64,000 nt of DNA from Nannocystis punicea (GTDB lineage Bacteria; Myxococcota_A; Polyangia; Nannocystales; Nannocystaceae), in NCBI RefSeq assembly GCF_026965555.1, contig NZ_CP114040.1, forward strand, positions 2,728,001-2,792,000. The letters are read 5' to 3'. Below the pieces are notes generated by a model that saw nothing but the letters and a program-made list of their open reading frames with translations, was not told the DNA's origin and ran no database searches. Shown here in pieces: positions 60,190-64,000 of this stretch; within the stretch, counting starts at the first letter, position 1; the number at the start of each line of letters is the position of its first letter. Position numbers and translations under genes: made by a program.

Positions 60190-61452
60190 TCATGTCGAGC
60201 AGTCCCCCGGAACGATCCCCTCGCTATCGATCGCCGCGAAGACTGCCCCCAGCGCGAGATCGATAGTGCCCGGGCTCATGGCATCCACCGCCTGGCCGGT
60301 TCCGCCGGCCGTGGCCAACTCGTTCGCGAACAATTTGCCGCTGGCTTCACCCAGAGTGATGACATGGGTCATCACGTTTTCATTCATATAGAGATCCCCC
60401 GCCGTGATCGACGGGTTCTGGTTCGCGGGTCCGGGCGATTGGGTGCCCGATGGGTCCGTCCACTGGCCGTCGGTGATGAGTATGATGCGATAATAGGGCG
60501 CCGCGTTCTTGTTCTCGATGAACTCCGCTCGCTGGGCTTGAATGAGGCCGCGGGCGCGATCGAGCGCCCCCTTCGTCCAGGTGCCGATACCGACCAAACT
60601 CCCGTTGATCGGCGGTGGCAGCGACGTGATGAGCGCCGCCAAGTTCTCGTGCTGGCATTGGAGGTAAGCGCCCCCTTCAGTCCACGAGAGATCGATCTTC
60701 TGTCCGTCCATGATGCCAGAGCTGTCATTCTGGATCAATGTTCCCGCCATCTGGACGTTGGGATCGTGGCCGTACCGAAGGAAGGCCACGTTGATGCGCT
60801 GGGCGAGGGCGGGTTGCGTCGTGAGAAAATCCGTGATCGCCCCCGTGATCGCAGAATAGCGAGTCTCGTTCGGGCCCCACATGGAGTTCATGGATGTCGA
60901 GTAGTCGAGGACGAAGAGCACGTTCGGGCGGGCGAAGCTGCAATCTCCGCACTGGCTCTTCTCACAGGTGGGCCAGCAGTCGTCGGCGAAGAGGTCGTTT
61001 CCATCGTCGCACGCCTCCGGCGGCTCGACTTCGCCGTTCCCACAGCCGGCCTCGGGCTGCGTGGTCGTCCCGGGCCCCGTGGTAGAGCTCGTGCCGCTCG
61101 GGTCTGCGGTGGTCTCCGGCCCAGTCGTGGAGGTCGTGCTGCTCGAGGAGTCGGCCGGGTTCCCCGAAGTGGGGGAACCTGTGAGCGTGGTGCTCGACGC
61201 GTCCGAAGACCACGTGCCGCCAGGGGGCGCGGTGTTCGTCGATGTCATCACACCGGACGAGCTCATCGCGCTCGTGCCCGCCGGGTCTGGCGCTGCCGTC
61301 GTGGTATCGGTGCTCGGCGCAGAGTGGGTCGACACCGAGGGGTTGAAGAAGCACGCCGATTCCACGAGAGAGAGCAGGGGGAGGGCGATCAAGGGCCTTC
61401 GGTCCGGCTTCGCAACGCGCCCATGCCAGTTTTCGATCCGTGGGGGATTCAC
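60190..61452 (-). CDS. VWA-domain lipoprotein with CGNG/CDDGN repeat
   Basis: A 420-aa protein. The signal peptide ends LSLVESAC (Cys about 31), followed by a long Ser/Thr/Pro linker (about 35-115), the myxobacterial Cys-rich repeat CGNGEVEPPEACDDGN (about 120-140) with more Cys, then a von Willebrand A domain (about 160-415) with the MIDAS start FVLDYSTSMNSM and IILITDGQW. Such proteins mediate adhesion or protein-protein contacts. The start GTG at 61452 has AGGAG upstream and overlaps the kinase stop by 4 nt, so the two are co-translated. Confidence 0.85.
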   Translation of the reverse strand: MNPPRIENWHGRVAKPDRRPLIALPLLSLVESACFFNPSVSTHSAPSTDTTTAAPDPAGTSAMSSSGVMTSTNTAPPGGTWSSDASSTTLTGSPTSGNPADSSSSTTSTTGPETTADPSGTSSTTGPGTTTQPEAGCGNGEVEPPEACDDGNDLFADDCWPTCEKSQCGDCSFARPNVLFVLDYSTSMNSMWGPNETRYSAITGAITDFLTTQPALAQRINVAFLRYGHDPNVQMAGTLIQNDSSGIMDGQKIDLSWTEGGAYLQCQHENLAALITSLPPPINGSLVGIGTWTKGALDRARGLIQAQRAEFIENKNAAPYYRIILITDGQWTDPSGTQSPGPANQNPSITAGDLYMNENVMTHVITLGEASGKLFANELATAGGTGQAVDAMSPGTIDLALGAVFAAIDSEGIVPGDCST

Positions 61453-63320
61453 AGAGAGAGCTCCTGCCGAAGTCGGATTTTCGGCTCGAAGCGGGCCTGC
61501 TTCACGGCGTTGGCGAGGCACGCTCCGAGCGGGGTATCACTGGAAGGTGTAGCGCGCAGGACGGTGCCGTCGCTGCCGACCACGTATTCGATGGTGAGCT
61601 GGGGCTGGCCGACGGCATTGTGCTGCTTGCGGCAGGCGCGGCTCCGCTCCTTGATCCCGGCGATCGGGTCGGCCTGCGCCGTTGATTCGGCCTTCGGCGT
61701 CGTGGGGGCTGGCACCTGCTTCCGCGTCCCCGCGCCCCGCTTCGGTTTCGCCTTCAGGAGCTCCTCTCTCGTCGCCTGCTCGCCCTCCGCGGCGCCCGGG
61801 TCGACGCTATTTTCCGGCTCCAAAGGAGAGGGGACGGGCGGCGAGGGCTCGGTTTCGGCGGCGACTGGTTCGGCTGCCGTGAAAGGGGGGCTGTGCTTCG
61901 GGAGCTCGGGAGCGCGGGGCGAGAGTTGCGCGGTGGTCGACGCGGTGGGCGGCGGGCTCGTGCGATCCGGGTTCGCCTGCGTCGTCGTGCCGGGCGTGGC
62001 GTTCCCCGGAGTGACCAGCCAGATTGCGAGGGCGAAGAAACCCGCGAGGCTCGCTCCCTGCACGATCAGGGGCCAGATCTGCCTCGTGCGACCCAGTGAA
62101 TGCTCGCCCTGAACGGGCGCGATCCTGACGGGCGCGAGGGCCGGCTCGGTGGCGATTGCGCTGAGTAGATTCTGCGCAGTGGCCTCGTCGAGCGCCCCCT
62201 CGCTCGCTGCGGGAGACGGTTTGCTCGGGGAAATCGGCGCCAGCCCGGGCGTCTCGAGCGACTCGGCAGGAATCCTCGGGCGCGGCATGGACGCTGTCGT
62301 GGACAGCGATAGTTCCTCCTCGTGCGCTCTTTCTCCGTCGGGCCGCGGCGCCGAGGCCGAGGATGAGGCCGCGGCCGCAGGGGGGCCAACCGCCTTGCGG
62401 GTCCCGTCGAGCCCGGCCTCGGCCAGCGCGAGGCCGGGCAGCGAAATCCCCTCGGTTGCGAGCAACCGGACGAGCTTTTGCTCGATCTCCTCCATGGAGG
62501 CATGGCGATCGTCACGCTGTTTGGCCATCGCCTTGAGGACCAATTCATCGAGTTGCGGCGGGATCCCGGCAGCGGGGGCGAGCGACGACGGCGACGGGGC
62601 CGTCGAGGTGAGGTGCTGCATCGCCACCTGGAGCGCCTCGCCCCCGAACGGCGACCGTCCGGTCAGCATTTTGAACAGCAGTACCCCGAACGAGTAAATG
62701 TCGGAGCGGCGGTCCAGCGGCTCGTTGCGCACTTGCTCGGGAGACATGTATTTCGGCGTACCGAGGACGAGGCCGGTGGCCGTGAGTTCGGAACCCTGCT
62801 CGGGGCGGGCGATTCCGAAGTCGAGGAGCTTGACGATTTCGCCGCCGTCGCGAGTACGTGCGAGGAAGACGTTTTGCGTCTTGAGGTCGCGGTGGATCAG
62901 GCCGTTTTGGTGGACGACCCCGACCGCCCGGGCGATCTGGATCGCCCACATACACACCTCTCGCACGCTGTACGGGCGTTCGATCCGCGCGGTCAGCCGG
63001 GACTCGAGGTCCTCGCCGGCGAGCAGCTCCATGGTGAAGAACACGAAGCCGGATGGATCCTCGCCGAACGAATGAATGTCGACGATGTTCGGGTGCTCCA
63101 GCCGCGCGATTGTCTGCGCCTCGCGCAGGAAACGCTCGACCTGCGCGCGGTCCTCGGCGAATTCGGGTTTGAGTAGCTTTAACGCATAGCGCCGCCCCAG
63201 CCGCGTCTCCTCGGCGACATACACGCTGCCCATTCCTCCGCGGCCGAGGAGGCTCATGAGCCGGTAACGTCCTTCGAGGATAGACCCGAGCAGCGGGTCG
63301 TGCCGAGCCTGGGGCTTCAT
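61449..63320 (-). CDS. Pkn2-type Ser/Thr protein kinase with TonB-like C-terminal domain
   Basis: A 623-aa protein. An intact kinase domain (about 15-280): LGRGGMGSVY, ALKLLK (Lys48), GLIHRDLKTQNVFLA, KLLDFGIARPEQG and GTPKYMSPEQ. It is followed by a Ser/Ala/Pro-rich region, one TM helix (about 415-435, IVQGASLAGFFALAIWLVTP), and a periplasmic C-terminal part with a TonB/energy-transducer-like fold (PQLTIEYVVGSDGTVLRATP, ACLANAVKQARFEPK). It signals across the inner membrane and is operon-linked to the VWA lipoprotein. Confidence 0.92.
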   Translation of the reverse strand: MKPQARHDPLLGSILEGRYRLMSLLGRGGMGSVYVAEETRLGRRYALKLLKPEFAEDRAQVERFLREAQTIARLEHPNIVDIHSFGEDPSGFVFFTMELLAGEDLESRLTARIERPYSVREVCMWAIQIARAVGVVHQNGLIHRDLKTQNVFLARTRDGGEIVKLLDFGIARPEQGSELTATGLVLGTPKYMSPEQVRNEPLDRRSDIYSFGVLLFKMLTGRSPFGGEALQVAMQHLTSTAPSPSSLAPAAGIPPQLDELVLKAMAKQRDDRHASMEEIEQKLVRLLATEGISLPGLALAEAGLDGTRKAVGPPAAAASSSASAPRPDGERAHEEELSLSTTASMPRPRIPAESLETPGLAPISPSKPSPAASEGALDEATAQNLLSAIATEPALAPVRIAPVQGEHSLGRTRQIWPLIVQGASLAGFFALAIWLVTPGNATPGTTTQANPDRTSPPPTASTTAQLSPRAPELPKHSPPFTAAEPVAAETEPSPPVPSPLEPENSVDPGAAEGEQATREELLKAKPKRGAGTRKQVPAPTTPKAESTAQADPIAGIKERSRACRKQHNAVGQPQLTIEYVVGSDGTVLRATPSSDTPLGACLANAVKQARFEPKIRLRQELSL

Positions 63321-63863
63321 GACGAACGAGCATCCTACAATAGGACGCCCCGGTTTGACAATATGGGCGGACGGACGATGACGCGCCTGGTCAGGGAATA
63401 TGCGCCATAGTGAGCCTTATGTCGTGGTCGATAGAATTGGCCGACGCTCTCCGCCCGTTCTGGGTCTACCGATTCGGGATCGAGAGCGCCGGCTCTTCGA
63501 GCCGAGCCGGACGCGCCAGGGCCGGCCCGCGGGTCGGTTCGCGCGCTTTCTGTGCGCCGGTTCGCCTCGATGAGCGCCTCGGTGGATGAATCGCGCGACA
63601 GTCTGACGCTCAGACGGTCCATGGCGGATTGGCATCGCTGATGCGCGTGATCGGGGCGTGTAATTTTTGCGGTCCGGCCGAGCGGACTGCATCGACGAAT
63701 CGGCCGCCCGGTTCACAGTGATGGGGCGGAGAGCGGTATTGAGGTTCGGCGCCCAGGCGGCTGCTCCATCGCGCAAATTCGGTCCCGCGTCGAGGGCGAT
63801 GGAGCGCGGCCGAGAGTCGATGGGTTGCGGGCGCCTGGACGTATAGTGGTTTGGGCCGTATCA
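63321..63863. other. Intergenic region between two kinase-type genes
   Basis: About 540 bp with no supported gene; the minus frames are Arg/Ser-rich shadows. It must contain the promoter of the kinase gene on the left and of the gene starting at the right edge. Local A+T increases near 63340-63410 and 63840-63880. Confidence 0.35.
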
Positions 63864-64000
63864 GTGTCTTTGATACCTGCACTGCAGGTCGGCGATCGGC
63901 TCGCTGGCCGACACGAATACGCGGCGCCCCATCGCGGCGAGGTGCCCTTCGCCCGCGGGTTCGACCGGCTCCGCGACCGCCTCCGTGGGAATGTGCATTC
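63864..64000 (+). CDS. N-terminus of a second kinase-like protein, cut by the window edge
   Basis: An open frame from GTG 63864 to the end. The first ~20 residues (VSLIPALQVGDRLAGRHEY) match the opening of the pseudokinase at 56136 (SPQIGERFAGRYEL), and a later FDRLRDR resembles its FDRLRDQG. A Pkn2-type kinase or pseudokinase is therefore likely. Only 45 residues are visible, so neither start nor identity is secure. Confidence 0.4.
   Translation, partial: MSLIPALQVGDRLAGRHEYAAPHRGEVPFARGFDRLRDRLRGNVH

Noticed and set aside
60097..62112. Plus-strand frame of 671 codons
   Set aside because: Antisense to the VWA lipoprotein and kinase genes; low-complexity translation.
1..64000. CRISPR arrays, tRNA or rRNA genes
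   Set aside because: No regularly spaced direct repeats with unique spacers, no cloverleaf-like segments with a TTCGA box context and no conserved rRNA sequence were seen on reading both strands.

Overview
The window is about 72% G+C, with dense coding and many secreted lipoproteins that carry Thr/Ser/Gly/Asp-rich linkers after the lipobox, Cys-rich CGNG..CDDGN repeats, hybrid histidine kinases and Pkn2-type Ser/Thr kinases. This combination is typical of a myxobacterium (Myxococcota), most like the Nannocystaceae (Nannocystis or a relative). The lineage is inferred from style; no rRNA or other phylogenetic marker is present. No tRNA, rRNA, CRISPR or replication origin was seen.

Layout. 0-10.4 kb: two divergent paralogous four-helix membrane proteins, a small lipoprotein, a complete UvrD-family helicase, an HxlR regulator beside an azoreductase-type flavoprotein, a beta-propeller protein next to a degenerate PP2C-like protein, and a decayed partial copy of the helicase gene. 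10.4-18.5 kb: signalling genes, namely an RsbR-like PAS-PAS-STAS protein converging on a 1243-aa double hybrid kinase, and a CHASE-type membrane kinase. 19-22.5 kb: an 'evolved' VgrG with a C-terminal zinc-protease domain and a tightly linked downstream gene. 22.5-31 kb: lipoproteins, a LysR gene with a clear operator, an HExxHxxGxxH lipoprotein, a copper type II monooxygenase and a frameshifted di-haem peroxidase. 31-45.4 kb: a LysR/epimerase divergent pair around a perfect operator palindrome, a free-standing RNA polymerase alpha-CTD protein, a halocin C8-like peptide with a putative immunity protein, a mannose-lectin, an oxoamine synthase-acyltransferase fusion, a truncated IS21 element, an NHL-type lipoprotein and a frameshifted gene. 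45.5-50.9 kb: a compact class I lanthipeptide cluster (unknown gene, precursor, cyclase, dehydratase). 51.5-63.3 kb: a region with type VI secretion (T6SS) effector character (PAAR effector, FHA-DUF4123 adaptor, Ala/Gly-repeat lysozyme-like effector, DUF5675 protein, two related small accessory proteins), a pseudokinase, and a kinase-VWA lipoprotein operon. A second kinase-like gene begins at the right edge.

How it fits together. Much of the window serves interbacterial competition: lanthipeptide, bacteriocin-like peptide, lectin, VgrG-protease and PAAR effectors. Regulation is by phosphorelay, Ser/Thr kinases with FHA readers, and LysR factors. A family of short imperfect palindromes (about 14-20 bp, arms ending in CATG, TGTC/GACA or CTGTC/GGCAG, centred on GAAA, TTCG or similar) occurs singly or in clusters of two or three just after stop codons across the first 33 kb, with weak or isolated examples further right; no listed gene explains it. 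Two genes (29.5-31.0 kb and 44.75-45.4 kb) have single-base frameshifts of the same sense, so read-level checking is needed before calling them pseudogenes.
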